NCBI RefSeq assembly: GCF_001278945.1
Contig: NZ_LGRV01000007.1
Coordinates: forward strand, 453,303-517,302
Length of the DNA stretch: 64,000 bases
Direction of reading: 5' to 3'
From: Lysinibacillus contaminans
GTDB lineage: Bacteria > Bacillota > Bacilli > Bacillales_A > Planococcaceae
Shown here in pieces: positions 56,650 to 64,000 of the stretch. The position numbers and the translations under genes are program-made. Position 1 is the stretch's first letter; each line of letters starts with the position of its first letter. Under the pieces are notes generated by a model. That model was not told the origin of the DNA. It saw nothing but the letters and a program-made list of their open reading frames with translations, and searched no databases.

Positions 56650-57054
56650 GTGAAGAAATTACAAACAGTACTACTTCTATTATTAAGTATTTCTATTATT
56701 AGTGGTTGTACGGATAAAGAAAAATTCATTGTATATGGTTCGCCACAAAATGAGGAAGAATTAAAAGCCGTATTAAAAGAAGAAGATTACGTTGAAAAAA
56801 CAACAGTTATTCAGCATGATGATAAAATGCTCGTTACTGTGCAGATTAAACCTTGGGATAAGTGGAAGAAGGCTAAGTTAGAAAAGAAACTTCAAAAGAA
56901 ATTTGATGAGCTGTATCCAGATAAAGAAGTGTTCGTCTCAGCCGACTATAAAATTTACTATGAGGCTAATAAAGTGAAAAAAGATGGGCTTGAAGATGAG
57001 GAAATTAGCGACAAAATAAAGGAATTGAAGAAACTCGCAAAGGAGGAAGCCTAA
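56650..57054 (+). CDS. Sporulation lipoprotein, YhcN/YlaJ-like
   Basis: The 134-residue protein has a lipoprotein signal (LLLLLSISIISGC, Cys near 20) and a charged globular rest. It is the first gene of a coupled operon with spoVAC, spoVAD and spoVAE. YhcN/YlaJ-type lipoproteins precede mobile spoVA-type operons in other Bacillales, so it may be a spore inner-membrane protein. The family match is by position and size; sequence similarity is weak by eye. Confidence 0.65.
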   Translation: MKKLQTVLLLLLSISIISGCTDKEKFIVYGSPQNEEELKAVLKEEDYVEKTTVIQHDDKMLVTVQIKPWDKWKKAKLEKKLQKKFDELYPDKEVFVSADYKIYYEANKVKKDGLEDEEISDKIKELKKLAKEEA

Positions 57055-57509
57055 TGGAAAAAGAGCAATATCAACAATTAGAACAACAGGTGACACCTAA
57101 GCCACCATACTTAAAAAATATAGTGAAGGCATTTTTTGTGGGTGGAATTATTTGCACAATCGGACAGGCTGTCTCTCTTTTTTATATGACTTTTTTTAAT
57201 TTTACGGAACAAACGGCTGGTAATCCAACTGTGGCAACAATGGTGTTTTTTGCAATGATCTTGACAGGGCTAGGACTATATAAAAAGATTGGCCAATTTG
57301 GAGGTGCAGGTTCTGCGGTGCCTGTCACAGGATTTGGAAATGCAGTGATTTCAGCCGCTATTGAACATAAATCAGAAGGTTATGTACTTGGCGTTGGAGG
57401 AAATTTATTTAAATTAGCAGGATCAGTTGTGTTATTCGGTGTTGTCTCGGCATTTTTCGTCGCCCTCATTAAGTATATTCTCGTGACGTTAGGAGTGGTC
57501 TCATGGTAA
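57054..57509 (+). CDS. spoVAC: Stage V sporulation protein AC
   Basis: Membrane subunit of the channel that moves Ca-dipicolinate into the forespore and out at germination; in B. subtilis SpoVAC is mechanosensitive. The 151-residue product has the family motifs VKAFFVGGIICTIGQAVSLFY and GGAGSAVPVTGFGNAVISAA, with about four membrane helices. ATG overlaps the upstream stop by one base; the stop overlaps spoVAD by 7 bases. Confidence 0.94.
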   Translation: MEKEQYQQLEQQVTPKPPYLKNIVKAFFVGGIICTIGQAVSLFYMTFFNFTEQTAGNPTVATMVFFAMILTGLGLYKKIGQFGGAGSAVPVTGFGNAVISAAIEHKSEGYVLGVGGNLFKLAGSVVLFGVVSAFFVALIKYILVTLGVVSW

Positions 57510-58498
57510 TTATTTTTCAAACAAAGCCCTCTATATTAGCGGGAGGTGTTGTCGCAGGCCCACTCGAAAAACGTAGTACATTTAGTCAATATTTTGATGC
57601 GATTTCGGAGGATGAACGCTGGCAAATGAAAACGAATGAGCAGGGTCACCGAAAAATGATTCAAGAAGCCTGCGAAATTGCAATGAAGAAAGCGGGCGTT
57701 AAAAATTTAGAAGTCGACTTCTTTTTAGGTGGCGATTTGATCAATCAAATGACACCAACAAATTTTGCGGCACGAGAGTTAGCTATCTCTTTTATTGGCT
57801 TATTTTCAGCATGTGCTACTTCGGTTTCTTCCGTTATTATTGCAAGCCTTTTAACAGAGCTTGGTGCGTCGAATTTCTCGATAGCGGGCGCTTCCAGCCA
57901 ACATAATGCGGTTGAACGGCAATTTCGATATCCGGTTAATTACGGAGCGCAGAAGCCGGCGACAGCGCAATGGACAGTAACAGCTGCTGGTTTTGCGCTA
58001 ATTGGCAAGCATAATGATAATTTACCAAGTATTGAAGCAGCAACTATTGGAAAAGTAATTGATTTTGGTATGGATGATCCATTTCATATGGGGGCAGCAA
58101 TGGCTCCAGCCGCTTTTCAGACGATTCAATCACATTTAGAGAAAAGAAAACAGAAGTTTTACAATTATGATTTGATACTAACTGGTGATTTAGGACAGCT
58201 TGGTTTAAAGCTGTTAAAAGGAATGTTCGCTGAAAGTGGAGTGAAACAAGAGGAGCTAACTCTTATACGAGATGCTGGTACAGAGTTCTATGGACAAGAT
58301 GAGGCTTTTCAATCAGGGGCAAGTGGTGCTGGATGTTCGGCCGCTGTCTTCTACAGCTATATAGACCAAATGATGCGGGCAGGGCGCTATAAAAGGGTGT
58401 TGCTTGTTGCAACGGGTGCATTGCTTTCGCCTCTGTCTTATCAACAAGGAGAGACCATTCCATGTACAGCACATGCAATTGAAATTACAATGAAATGA
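57503..58498 (+). CDS. spoVAD: Stage V sporulation protein AD
   Basis: Thiolase-fold soluble protein that binds dipicolinic acid on the spore inner membrane. The 331-residue product matches by size and motifs (GGDLINQMTPTNFAARELAI, FSACATSVSSVI, DGHIVG-like loop replaced here by DMDDPFHMGAAMAPAA). It is coupled to spoVAC and spoVAE. Confidence 0.94.
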   Translation: MVIIFQTKPSILAGGVVAGPLEKRSTFSQYFDAISEDERWQMKTNEQGHRKMIQEACEIAMKKAGVKNLEVDFFLGGDLINQMTPTNFAARELAISFIGLFSACATSVSSVIIASLLTELGASNFSIAGASSQHNAVERQFRYPVNYGAQKPATAQWTVTAAGFALIGKHNDNLPSIEAATIGKVIDFGMDDPFHMGAAMAPAAFQTIQSHLEKRKQKFYNYDLILTGDLGQLGLKLLKGMFAESGVKQEELTLIRDAGTEFYGQDEAFQSGASGAGCSAAVFYSYIDQMMRAGRYKRVLLVATGALLSPLSYQQGETIPCTAHAIEITMK

Positions 58499-58508
58499 GG
58501 TAAGAGTT

Positions 58509-58874
58509 ATGATGATGTCATTTGTATTCGCATTTATTGTTGGGGGCATTATTTGTGTAATTGGTCAGTTATTAATGGATGTAGGAAATCTAACACCTGC
58601 ACATACATTAAGTTTTTTAGTCGTTGCAGGAGCCGTTTTAGATGGTATGGGCTTGTATGAACCACTCATACATTTCGCAGGTGCCGGTGCAACAGTTCCG
58701 ATTACATCATTCGGCAATGCCTTAACACACGGAGCAATGGCAGAGGCTGAAAAGCACGGATTAGTTGGCGTGCTTTCTGGAATGTTTGAAGTTACAAGTT
58801 CAGGTATTAGTGCAGCAATTGTTTTTGGCTTTATCGGTGCATTATTTTTCAAACCAAAAGGAAATGTTGATTAG
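58509..58874 (+). CDS. spoVAE: Stage V sporulation protein AE (membrane subunit)
   Basis: The 121-residue membrane protein has the SpoVAE/AEb motifs FAFIVGGIICVIGQLL and FAGAGATVPITSFGNALTHGA, paralogous to SpoVAC. It lies 10 bases after spoVAD with a clear ribosome site (GAGGTAAGAG). The cluster lacks the spoVAA, spoVAB, and spoVAF genes of the full operon. Confidence 0.92.
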   Translation: MMMSFVFAFIVGGIICVIGQLLMDVGNLTPAHTLSFLVVAGAVLDGMGLYEPLIHFAGAGATVPITSFGNALTHGAMAEAEKHGLVGVLSGMFEVTSSGISAAIVFGFIGALFFKPKGNVD

Positions 58875-58915
58875 ACGAATAGCCCCTCTCAATTCTTTGC
58901 CTGTTCATATTATAG

Positions 58916-58924
58916 GTTAAAGAA
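58916..58924 (+). promoter_or_regulatory. Sigma-K-type -10 before yjcZ/spoVIF
   Basis: CATATTATA fits CATANNNTA. spoVIF is sigma-K-dependent in B. subtilis. No clear -35 AC. Confidence 0.45.
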
Positions 58925-58939
58925 GGGAGGGGTACTTTT

Positions 58940-59119
58940 ATGGGAGGATATCAAGGTTGGGGTTCACAACAATACGGTGGAAATGTTGGTGGTACTAACA
59001 GCTGGAACAATAACTATTGCGGAGGCAATTACAATAATACTGGCTACGGTTCAACATTTGTATTAATCGTTGTGCTATTTATTTTACTTATTATTGTCGG
59101 TGCTACTTTCGTATATTAA
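58940..59119 (+). CDS. Small YjcZ-family sporulation protein
   Basis: A 59-residue open frame with a Gly/Asn/Tyr-rich N-terminal half (MGGYQGWGSQQYGGN) and one C-terminal membrane helix ending in FILLIIVGATFVY, the pattern of YjcZ-type small sporulation proteins. GGGAGGGG lies before the ATG. It is 11 bases upstream of spoVIF and probably cotranscribed with it. Confidence 0.85.
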   Translation: MGGYQGWGSQQYGGNVGGTNSWNNNYCGGNYNNTGYGSTFVLIVVLFILLIIVGATFVY

Positions 59120-59130
59120 GGAGGGAGGAT

Positions 59131-59379
59131 ATGCAACGCTCATTTTTTAATTCAATCGAAAAAAAAACTGGTGTATCGATGGAAGAAATTTTCGCACTAG
59201 CAAATGCTATACAACATGCGGATTTTAAAAATGAAAAACAGGTAAGAAAAATCGTGCGTCGAGTTGGTAAAATTTCGAATAGAGATATAAGCAAGGAGCT
59301 TGAAGATAAAATAGTGAATTCTATTTTACAAGATGGCGATTCATTAGATTTAGATAAAATCACAAAAATGATGAAATAA
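59131..59379 (+). CDS. spoVIF: Stage VI sporulation protein F
   Basis: The 82-residue helical protein matches B. subtilis SpoVIF (YjcC): FFNSIEKKTGVSMEEIFALANAIQ and IVRRVGKISNRDISKELEDKIV. SpoVIF is needed for late coat formation and activates GerR-dependent genes. GGAGGGAGG precedes ATG 59131. Confidence 0.9.
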   Translation: MQRSFFNSIEKKTGVSMEEIFALANAIQHADFKNEKQVRKIVRRVGKISNRDISKELEDKIVNSILQDGDSLDLDKITKMMK

Positions 59380-59391
59380 TTAAAAGGTGTT

Positions 59392-59428
59392 ACGTTGATG
59401 CAAAAGCATCTTCGTAACACCTTTTTTG
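59392..59428. terminator. Bidirectional terminator between spoVIF and yjcF
   Basis: AAAGGTGTTACG pairs with CGTAACACCTTT, with GATGC/GCATC inside and T6 following. Confidence 0.92.
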
Positions 59429-59857
59429 TTAAATTAATTTCTCCATTGCACGATGCGGAATATCAGCATCCATAAATTCTGGCGACGTTACATTATAGCC
59501 GAGCTTTTCATAAAAAGGAATTGCGTAGCTTTGTGCATGCAGTATTAATTTTTTTATTTGGATGGTAATGGCGTATTTCTCTATTTCTTTCATGATTAGG
59601 GCACCTAGTTTTTTGCCACGCTGTGATTGTAAAATACTTACTCGTTCAATTTTAGCAATATTGTCTTCTATAATACGAAGGCGAGCAGCACCAACGGCTT
59701 TTTTCCCTTCATACATTATAAAATGCGTCGCCATTGCATCGTACTCATCATATTCTAGATGGAGAGGGATGCCCTGTTCTTCTACAAAAACTTTTGTACG
59801 AACAGCAAAAGCATCATCATGTTCTTTTTTTGTATCAACAACCTTTACTAAATACAA
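59429..59857 (-). CDS. yjcF: GNAT acetyltransferase YjcF
   Basis: The 142-residue GNAT protein has the acetyl-CoA loop VSILQSQRGKKLGALIMKEIE and the C-terminal LHAQSYAIPFYEKLGYN. Resembles ElaA/YjcF. Substrate unknown. It overlaps or abuts yjcG (3-base gap) in the conserved yjcH-G-F group. Confidence 0.9.
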   Translation of the reverse strand: MYLVKVVDTKKEHDDAFAVRTKVFVEEQGIPLHLEYDEYDAMATHFIMYEGKKAVGAARLRIIEDNIAKIERVSILQSQRGKKLGALIMKEIEKYAITIQIKKLILHAQSYAIPFYEKLGYNVTSPEFMDADIPHRAMEKLI

Positions 59858-59860
59858 AGG

Positions 59861-60376
59861 TCATTCAGCTCCAGTCAATCGGAACGTTTCGTATGTTGTC
59901 CATGAACCGTCTTCCAATTGGTACACCAGGTGAATCCGATCAATGATATCTTGCTCGTCAACACCGATCATACGCAATTGGGCGAAGATGTCGTCGTGTT
60001 CAGAATCTGTCATTTTTTGAGCAATTGTAATATGTGGAACGTAAGTATGTTTTTCCGATCCAAAAGGGATTTTTTCACTTATCTCTTTATGGAATAATGC
60101 TAATTGCTCCGTTAGCTCAATGCGGAAATAAATTGCATTTGTTGCTGGGAAAAACGAACTAATGCGTGACGCATGGATTTTCAGTGGTGCATGTTTTGAC
60201 GTGAGCTCATCTAATTGTTGAACAATCTTTTTAATATCATCGTCACTTGCATCAAAACTGTCCTTTAACGTCATATGCGGTGTAATCAGTGCAAAATGCG
60301 GGTCATAACGCTTGCGATACGTATTTGCCAAGTCTTGCAGTTTTTTTGATGGAAACGCAACAATACCGTACTTCAT
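59861..60376 (-). CDS. yjcG: 2H phosphoesterase (2'-5' RNA ligase-like) YjcG
   Basis: The 171-residue product has two H-x-T motifs, PHMTLKD near residue 34 and PHITIAQ near 115, which define the 2H phosphoesterase fold. It matches YjcG. Actual substrate unknown. GGAGGTAATGG precedes ATG 60376. Confidence 0.92.
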   Translation of the reverse strand: MKYGIVAFPSKKLQDLANTYRKRYDPHFALITPHMTLKDSFDASDDDIKKIVQQLDELTSKHAPLKIHASRISSFFPATNAIYFRIELTEQLALFHKEISEKIPFGSEKHTYVPHITIAQKMTDSEHDDIFAQLRMIGVDEQDIIDRIHLVYQLEDGSWTTYETFRLTGAE

Positions 60377-60459
60377 AGTCCATTACCTCCCGAAAATAAA
60401 CAGTTTTTCTATTTAAGTATATCAGAAATTACGTTACACGTAATTTGAATCGACCATTA

Positions 60460-61188
60460 TTAATTGAAATTTTCAATTAACGCGCGTCTTAAATCAGGTT
60501 TCCAATATTTCCATGTATGATTACCATCAAATTCATCATAAAATGTAGAGAAACCTTTACTAAGCATCAAGTTGTGAAGCTTACGATTCGGCGTTAAAAA
60601 GTCTTTAATCGTTTTATCCATTGTAATGACTTTGTTTTCATCTTTACCAATAATGTGATAAATCGAAATATCAGCAGGGTTTTTAAATTGCTCTACCGCT
60701 TTTAGCACGTCTTCATCCACATAGGGGGATTGTAAAATTACCTTACCGAAAATATTTGGATACTTTAGTGCAGCCATTAAGGAAGCGGTTGCAGCCAAAG
60801 AGTCACCAATTACCCCACGGCCCATTCCCATCTGATATGTTGAATATTCTCGGTCTAAATATGGAACAAGTTCATGTGCTAAAAAGCGTAAATAAGCTTC
60901 ATGCTGTTCGCCGCTCGGTATATATTTATGACGGCGATCCTTAATATCTTTATATGGTACAAATGCGATAATTAAATTTTCGATTTCGTAGTCATCAATT
61001 AGTTCATCTGCAAGTTTTGTAATTCCGCCTAATTGAAAGTAATCCTTGCCATCTGATGCGATTAAAATATTATATTTATATAGTGGAGAATAGTTAGCAG
61101 GTATGTAAATATATAAATCTAATGTCTCCTGCAATGCTTCACTATAAAACTTTAAATCCTGTACAGTACCCTTGTCCAACGATGACAC
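60460..61188 (-). CDS. yjcH: Putative esterase YjcH
   Basis: The 242-residue alpha/beta-hydrolase of the esterase-D/Fes-like type has the nucleophile in VIGDSLAATASL, an Asp region and the His in EFDGNHTWKYWKPDLR. No signal peptide. It matches YjcH by size and synteny. Related enzymes cleave siderophore or polyol esters; substrate here unknown. Confidence 0.88.
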   Translation of the reverse strand: MSSLDKGTVQDLKFYSEALQETLDLYIYIPANYSPLYKYNILIASDGKDYFQLGGITKLADELIDDYEIENLIIAFVPYKDIKDRRHKYIPSGEQHEAYLRFLAHELVPYLDREYSTYQMGMGRGVIGDSLAATASLMAALKYPNIFGKVILQSPYVDEDVLKAVEQFKNPADISIYHIIGKDENKVITMDKTIKDFLTPNRKLHNLMLSKGFSTFYDEFDGNHTWKYWKPDLRRALIENFN

Positions 61189-61305
61189 TCCTTCATAATG
61201 ATATGTAACAAAATTGTATCATATTACAAAAGTCAGGGTATAATAAGTTTTGACGTTTGACCGCTAGAAATTCACTAGCAATAAAAATAGGAATGAGGTT
61301 TAGTT

Positions 61306-61887
61306 ATGCATGATAAAAGCATTCGCGTGCATTCTGATGAAGTTGCTAAAGCTACCAAAGCTGCATTACTTCGTCGTGGTGTAACAAAAGAAGATATTGC
61401 TGAAATTGTTTATGAAATGCAAAATCCTTATAATGATGGATTAACACTAGAGCATTGTGTTCATTCTGTTGAGCGTGTACTGCGTAAACGTGAAGTACAA
61501 CATGCGGTTCTAGTAGGAATTGAATTAGATGAACTAGCAGAGAAAAAATTATTATCTGCTCCACTTCAACAAATTATTGAATCTGACGAAGGGCTATTTG
61601 GTGTAGATGAAACGATTGCACTTGGATCTGTTTTTACATACGGTAGCATTGCAGTAACAACTTTCGGTCATTTAGACAAACAAAAAATAGGTATCATTAA
61701 GAAACTTGATACAGAGCCAGGTCTTCATGTAAATACATTCTTAGATGATTTAGTTGCAAGTATTGCTGCTTCTGCTGCTTCTCGTATCGCACATCGTATG
61801 CGCGATTTAGAAGAAGAAGGAGTAACGTTTGCGGATATTGAGCCAGAGGAACTTGGACCAAAACAGAAACCCCATAATGAAATTTAA
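61306..61887 (+). CDS. pgpA: Phosphatidylglycerophosphatase A (YutG-type)
   Basis: The 193-residue protein matches the soluble YutG/PgpA family: RREVQ-type VLRKREVQHAVLVGIELDELAEKKLL, EGLFGVDETIALGSVFTYGSIAVTTFG, and HVNTFLDDLVASIAASAASRIAHR. The enzyme removes phosphate from phosphatidylglycerophosphate. AGGTTTAG-type weak ribosome site (GAATGAGG) lies before ATG 61306. The 25-residue hydrophilic tail is longer than in B. subtilis. Confidence 0.88.
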   Translation: MHDKSIRVHSDEVAKATKAALLRRGVTKEDIAEIVYEMQNPYNDGLTLEHCVHSVERVLRKREVQHAVLVGIELDELAEKKLLSAPLQQIIESDEGLFGVDETIALGSVFTYGSIAVTTFGHLDKQKIGIIKKLDTEPGLHVNTFLDDLVASIAASAASRIAHRMRDLEEEGVTFADIEPEELGPKQKPHNEI

Positions 61888-61904
61888 GATTATATCGATA
61901 AGAT

Positions 61905-61952
61905 GCTGTCTGCTGAGTATATTACAATACTGAGTAGACAGTTTTATTTTTA
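61905..61952 (+). terminator. Terminator after pgpA
   Basis: CTGTCTGCTGAGTA pairs with TACTGAGTAGACAG, then TTTTATTTTT. Confidence 0.88.
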
Positions 61953-62119
61953 TCAAAATTAAGGATAAGTCCCAATTTCTTTAAGTGTCAGGATGAAAGC
62001 CTGTATAGTAATTTATTCAGGGATGCCAAAAGTTGAAAAATTAGTGGAATTCAGGCTCGTGTCATAGATGTTTTTTTGCGTAAAAACAAAGGGACCTATA
62101 CAATTAAGCCGAGGTGAAA

Positions 62120-62149
62120 TTGATAAATTAAGAGATATTATGGTACTAT
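62120..62149 (+). promoter_or_regulatory. Promoter before the small-peptide pseudogene
   Basis: TTGATA (62120-62125), 18 bases, TACTAT (62144-62149). It lies 40 bases before the ATG of the first peptide copy. Confidence 0.5.
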
Positions 62150-62188
62150 TATTGTAGTAAATGCTAAAGTTTATGAGGGACAAGTCAT

Positions 62189-62404
62189 ATGAAAATGTAA
62201 GATATAAAAACATTGATAACAAGCGGAACGGTTATTCTGGCTGTTGCGCTGTATATGATTTTTGGTAGAACACCTACGGAAGAAAATGAAATTACGATCT
62301 CCAATCAGCAAAGTATTATTTCTATTGCGAACGTTGAAGAGAGAACAGGCAATGAACGTTTTCCTGGTGACTATAGGAAAGCCTATGACGGGTTATCACT
62401 ATAA
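62189..62404 (+). pseudogene. Small membrane-peptide gene with a stop at codon 4
   Basis: ATG AAA ATG TAA is followed by GAT ATA AAA ACA TTG and an open frame to 62404. The residues after the stop, DIKTLITSGTVI, are identical to those of the intact 26-residue peptide at 62802. GAGGGA lies 8 bases before the ATG. The TAA replaces AAA (Lys 4 of the other copy). It could still be read from TTG 62213, which would give a 63-residue protein, but no ribosome site is seen there. The C-terminal 35 residues have no counterpart in the second copy. Confidence 0.6.
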
Positions 62405-62407
62405 AAC

Positions 62408-62561
62408 TGTACACAAAAATTATGTACACATTAATTTAAAGAAATATTGATTTAACAATGATTACGAACGAAATATAAAAATAAGTATGTACATGTTAAA
62501 AATTTATTAGTTATAGAATTTCCCTATATCTGATTGGATTTTATTCATAAAAATATGTACA
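62408..62561. promoter_or_regulatory. Four TGTACA hexamers
   Basis: TGTACA occurs at 62408, 62423, 62488 and 62556, the last two within ATGTACAT palindromes, all in a gap without genes between the two peptide copies. The region 62405-62801 is AT-rich; a hairpin similar to the one after the second peptide is at 62633-62664. Confidence 0.4.
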
Positions 62562-62632
62562 TAATAACTGGTGTAAAATAATAACGGACATAGTAATGAT
62601 GAACAAATATCACTTAATATTATATTTATTAG

Positions 62633-62664
62633 GATCTTCGGTTTTTGAAACTGAAGATTTTTTA
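62633..62664 (+). terminator. Terminator-like hairpin (first peptide unit)
   Basis: GATCTTC-GGTTT pairs with AAACT-GAAGAT, then T6. Its sequence is close to the terminator at 62889. Confidence 0.7.
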
Positions 62665-62801
62665 ATTGAAAACGCTAATTCAATTAAAGAGAAATTCTTT
62701 AAAAGAAAATCAATCAAATTAATTGTGATATTAGAGAACTTTATTGATAATAGATTTTATTAGTCCAGTAATAAATGCTAACTAGGAGAGAGGTACTGAA
62801 A

Positions 62802-62882
62802 ATGAAGGAAAAAGATATTAAGACATTAATTACGAGTGGAACAGTTATTTTTGCTTTTGTATTATATTTGATATTCAAATAA
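62802..62882 (+). CDS. 26-residue single-helix membrane peptide
   Basis: A short open frame starting MKEKDIKTLITSGTVI and ending in one membrane helix and a Lys (YLIFK). GGAGAGAGGT lies 9 bases before the ATG. A terminator follows after 6 bases. A second copy with a stop at codon 4 lies 600 bases upstream, which supports that this is a real coding unit. Function unknown; a toxin-like or regulatory membrane peptide is possible but unsupported. Confidence 0.6.
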   Translation: MKEKDIKTLITSGTVIFAFVLYLIFK

Positions 62883-62888
62883 ATTTAA

Positions 62889-62924
62889 GATCTTCAGTTT
62901 TATTTAACTGAGGATTTTTAGTTT
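62889..62924 (+). terminator. Terminator after the 26-residue peptide
   Basis: GATCTTCAGTT pairs with AACTGAGGATT (one G-U), followed by TTTTT. Confidence 0.8.
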
Positions 62925-62960
62925 TATGAAAAGGTGTAAATTAGAAAGTAGGGTATTCAT

Positions 62961-63779
62961 TTGAAAAAAATCTTTTTTGCTTTAGTCTTTTCTGCACTGG
63001 TTTTGAGTGCATGTACGGGAGAAACTAGTACGAATATTATTGAGACTGAAAATATAGAAAGTCTCGTATCTTCAACAAAAGAAAATGCTGAAAAATACGA
63101 CGTGAGTAAGTTTGAAGAGTATGAATTACAAGATATAATTGACGGCGACACAATAAGAATAAAATATAATGGTAGCTCAGAAAAGGTTCGTCTGCTTCTT
63201 GTAGATACCCCTGAAACTAATCATGAGACGTTAGGGGAGCAACCATATGGACCAGAAGCTAAAGAGTTTGCTAAGCAACTATTAGCCGGTCAAGATTCGG
63301 TCTATTTAGAATTTGACGTTTCTTATCGTGATAAATATAAAAGATTATTAGCTTATGTTTACACGAAAGATGGTATCAGTATTCAAGAGCAATTATTGAA
63401 AAACGGATTAGCACGTGTCGCTTATATTTATGAGCCAAATACGAAGCATGTAGATTGGTTCAATTCAATTCAAAAAACTGCACAAAATTCAGCAACAGGT
63501 ATTTGGTCAGTTGAAGATTATGTAACGAATCGTGGCTATGACAAAGAGGTTTATTATGCTGCTACAAAAGAAAGTAATGATGCGTCTAGTACGGAAAATG
63601 ACAAATCTAATACTGCTAACGATAATAACAGTTGTGTAATTAAAGGTAATATCAATTCAAAGGGTAATAAAATCTATCATACGCCTGGTCAGCGTGATTA
63701 TGAAAATACAGTAGCAGAAGAAATGTTCTGTACTAAAGAAGAAGCAGAGGCAGCTGGGTTTATTCCAGCTAAGCAATAG
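62961..63779 (+). CDS. Lipoprotein thermonuclease (SNase) with C-terminal sunset-like domain
   Basis: The 272-residue protein has a lipoprotein signal (LVLSAC, Cys near 19), a linker, and an SNase domain (about 55-190) with active-site residues in DGDTIRIKYNG, VRLLLVDTPET and RDKYKRLLAYVY. A short Ser/Asn/Asp-rich linker leads to a C-terminal domain (CVIKGNINSKGNKIYHTPG...AEEMFCTKEEAEAAGF), the pattern of sunset/nuclease-associated domains in extracellular nucleases. It is tethered outside the membrane and probably degrades extracellular DNA or RNA. TTG 62961 with GTAGGG upstream. It follows the peptide genes. Confidence 0.92.
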   Translation: MKKIFFALVFSALVLSACTGETSTNIIETENIESLVSSTKENAEKYDVSKFEEYELQDIIDGDTIRIKYNGSSEKVRLLLVDTPETNHETLGEQPYGPEAKEFAKQLLAGQDSVYLEFDVSYRDKYKRLLAYVYTKDGISIQEQLLKNGLARVAYIYEPNTKHVDWFNSIQKTAQNSATGIWSVEDYVTNRGYDKEVYYAATKESNDASSTENDKSNTANDNNSCVIKGNINSKGNKIYHTPGQRDYENTVAEEMFCTKEEAEAAGFIPAKQ

Positions 63780-63801
63780 ATTTTAATATATTTTGAATTA
63801 T

Positions 63802-63842
63802 AAAAACGAACAAGAGCGCATGTTCTTGTTCGTTTTTTATAT
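63802..63842 (+). terminator. Terminator after the thermonuclease gene
   Basis: AAAAACGAACAAGA pairs with TTCTTGTTCGTTTTT around GCGCATG, followed by TAT. Confidence 0.92.
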
Positions 63843-64000
63843 AAGCTGTTTTCGAAAAGGTTGTTGCTATTCAACTCCCATGAGAGAATGTAATAATCTT
63901 TCATTTTCTGTGGTGTAGCGTTGATTTTATACGACATTGATGGCTAATGGGTGCATTAGTGGGTGCGAAACGTTCCTGGTTCAAATGAAATGTGGTCACA
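63843..64000. other. Window end without recognised gene
   Basis: About 160 bases of non-coding or truncated sequence. Nothing could be assigned; a gene might begin or end outside the window. Confidence 0.5.

Noticed and set aside
62596..62763. 55-codon open frame in the gap between the peptide units
   Set aside because: No ribosome site, very AT-rich, and it runs through a terminator hairpin that has a homologue at 62889.

Overview
The window reads as a single chromosomal segment from a low-GC, endospore-forming Gram-positive bacterium of the Bacillales, most likely Lysinibacillus or a close Planococcaceae/Caryophanaceae relative. Support: gene content and order follow the Bacillus subtilis chromosome (uvrB-uvrA, ftsE-ftsX, ctpB, minJ, csbA; addB-addA, yisK, yisL; yitS/U/V/W; fabH-fabF, trpS, spx, mecA, coiA, pepF, roxS, spxH, yjbI-yjbM, nadK, rluD; spoVIF, yjcF-G-H). 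Spore genes (cotO, cotZ, spoVAC/AD/AE, yjcZ, spoVIF) are present, coding is AT-rich, many genes use GTG or TTG starts with strong GGAGG-type ribosome sites, and degenerate GC-rich intergenic repeats of the Bacillaceae type occur. The genus call is inference; no rRNA or tRNA is present to test it.

Layout. 1-1.5 kb: end of prfB, comK (minus), a small IDEAL-domain protein. 1.6-8.1 kb: uvrB-uvrA behind a LexA-like box and a repeat in the leader, then yvlB behind a sigma-W-type promoter. 8.3-16.1 kb: envelope and division genes (ftsE, ftsX, an M23 hydrolase, a membrane/thioredoxin pair, ctpB, minJ, csbA). 16.1-18.5 kb: divergent azlCD and XRE-cupin regulator, then a TVP38 protein. 18.6-25.9 kb: addB-addA. 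25.9-26.2 kb: a small transposon-like element with inverted ends. 26.3-33.6 kb: DUF418, yisK, yisL, an amylase-like protein with degenerate catalytic residues, degV, yitU, yitV, yitW. 33.7-39.9 kb: fnr, a ClpB lacking the N-domain under a CtsR box, fabH-fabF under a FapR-like box. 40-41.6 kb: trpS with a T-box leader. 42-53.6 kb: spx/mecA/coiA/pepF, the RoxS sRNA, spxH and truncated haemoglobin, a lytic transglycosylase, CYTH, yjbL, RelQ, NAD kinase, RluD. 54-59.4 kb: mgtE and the spore cluster. 59.4-64 kb: yjcF/G/H, pgpA, a duplicated small membrane-peptide unit and a lipoprotein nuclease.

How the parts connect: several genes belong to one stress and competence circuit (comK, mecA, spx, spxH, coiA, clpB). 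Fnr, encoded here, recognises sites of the form found at the 5' end of roxS, and roxS lies beside spxH and the haemoglobin as in other Bacillales. ftsE-ftsX with the M23 hydrolase form a cell-wall activation module. The spore genes cover coat (cotO, cotZ), Ca-dipicolinate transport (spoVA) and late maturation (spoVIF, yjcZ).

No large novel system such as a defence island, prophage or CRISPR array was found. The most unusual items are: a family of structured repeats (three copies, one internally deleted and one in the uvrB leader); a 21-bp-phased CGATAAA array; the 322-bp inverted-repeat element at 25910-26231 with near-perfect 8-bp target duplications; the amylase-like pseudoenzyme; the N-domain-less ClpB; and the duplicated peptide-terminator unit at 62.2-62.9 kb in which one copy has a stop at codon 4.
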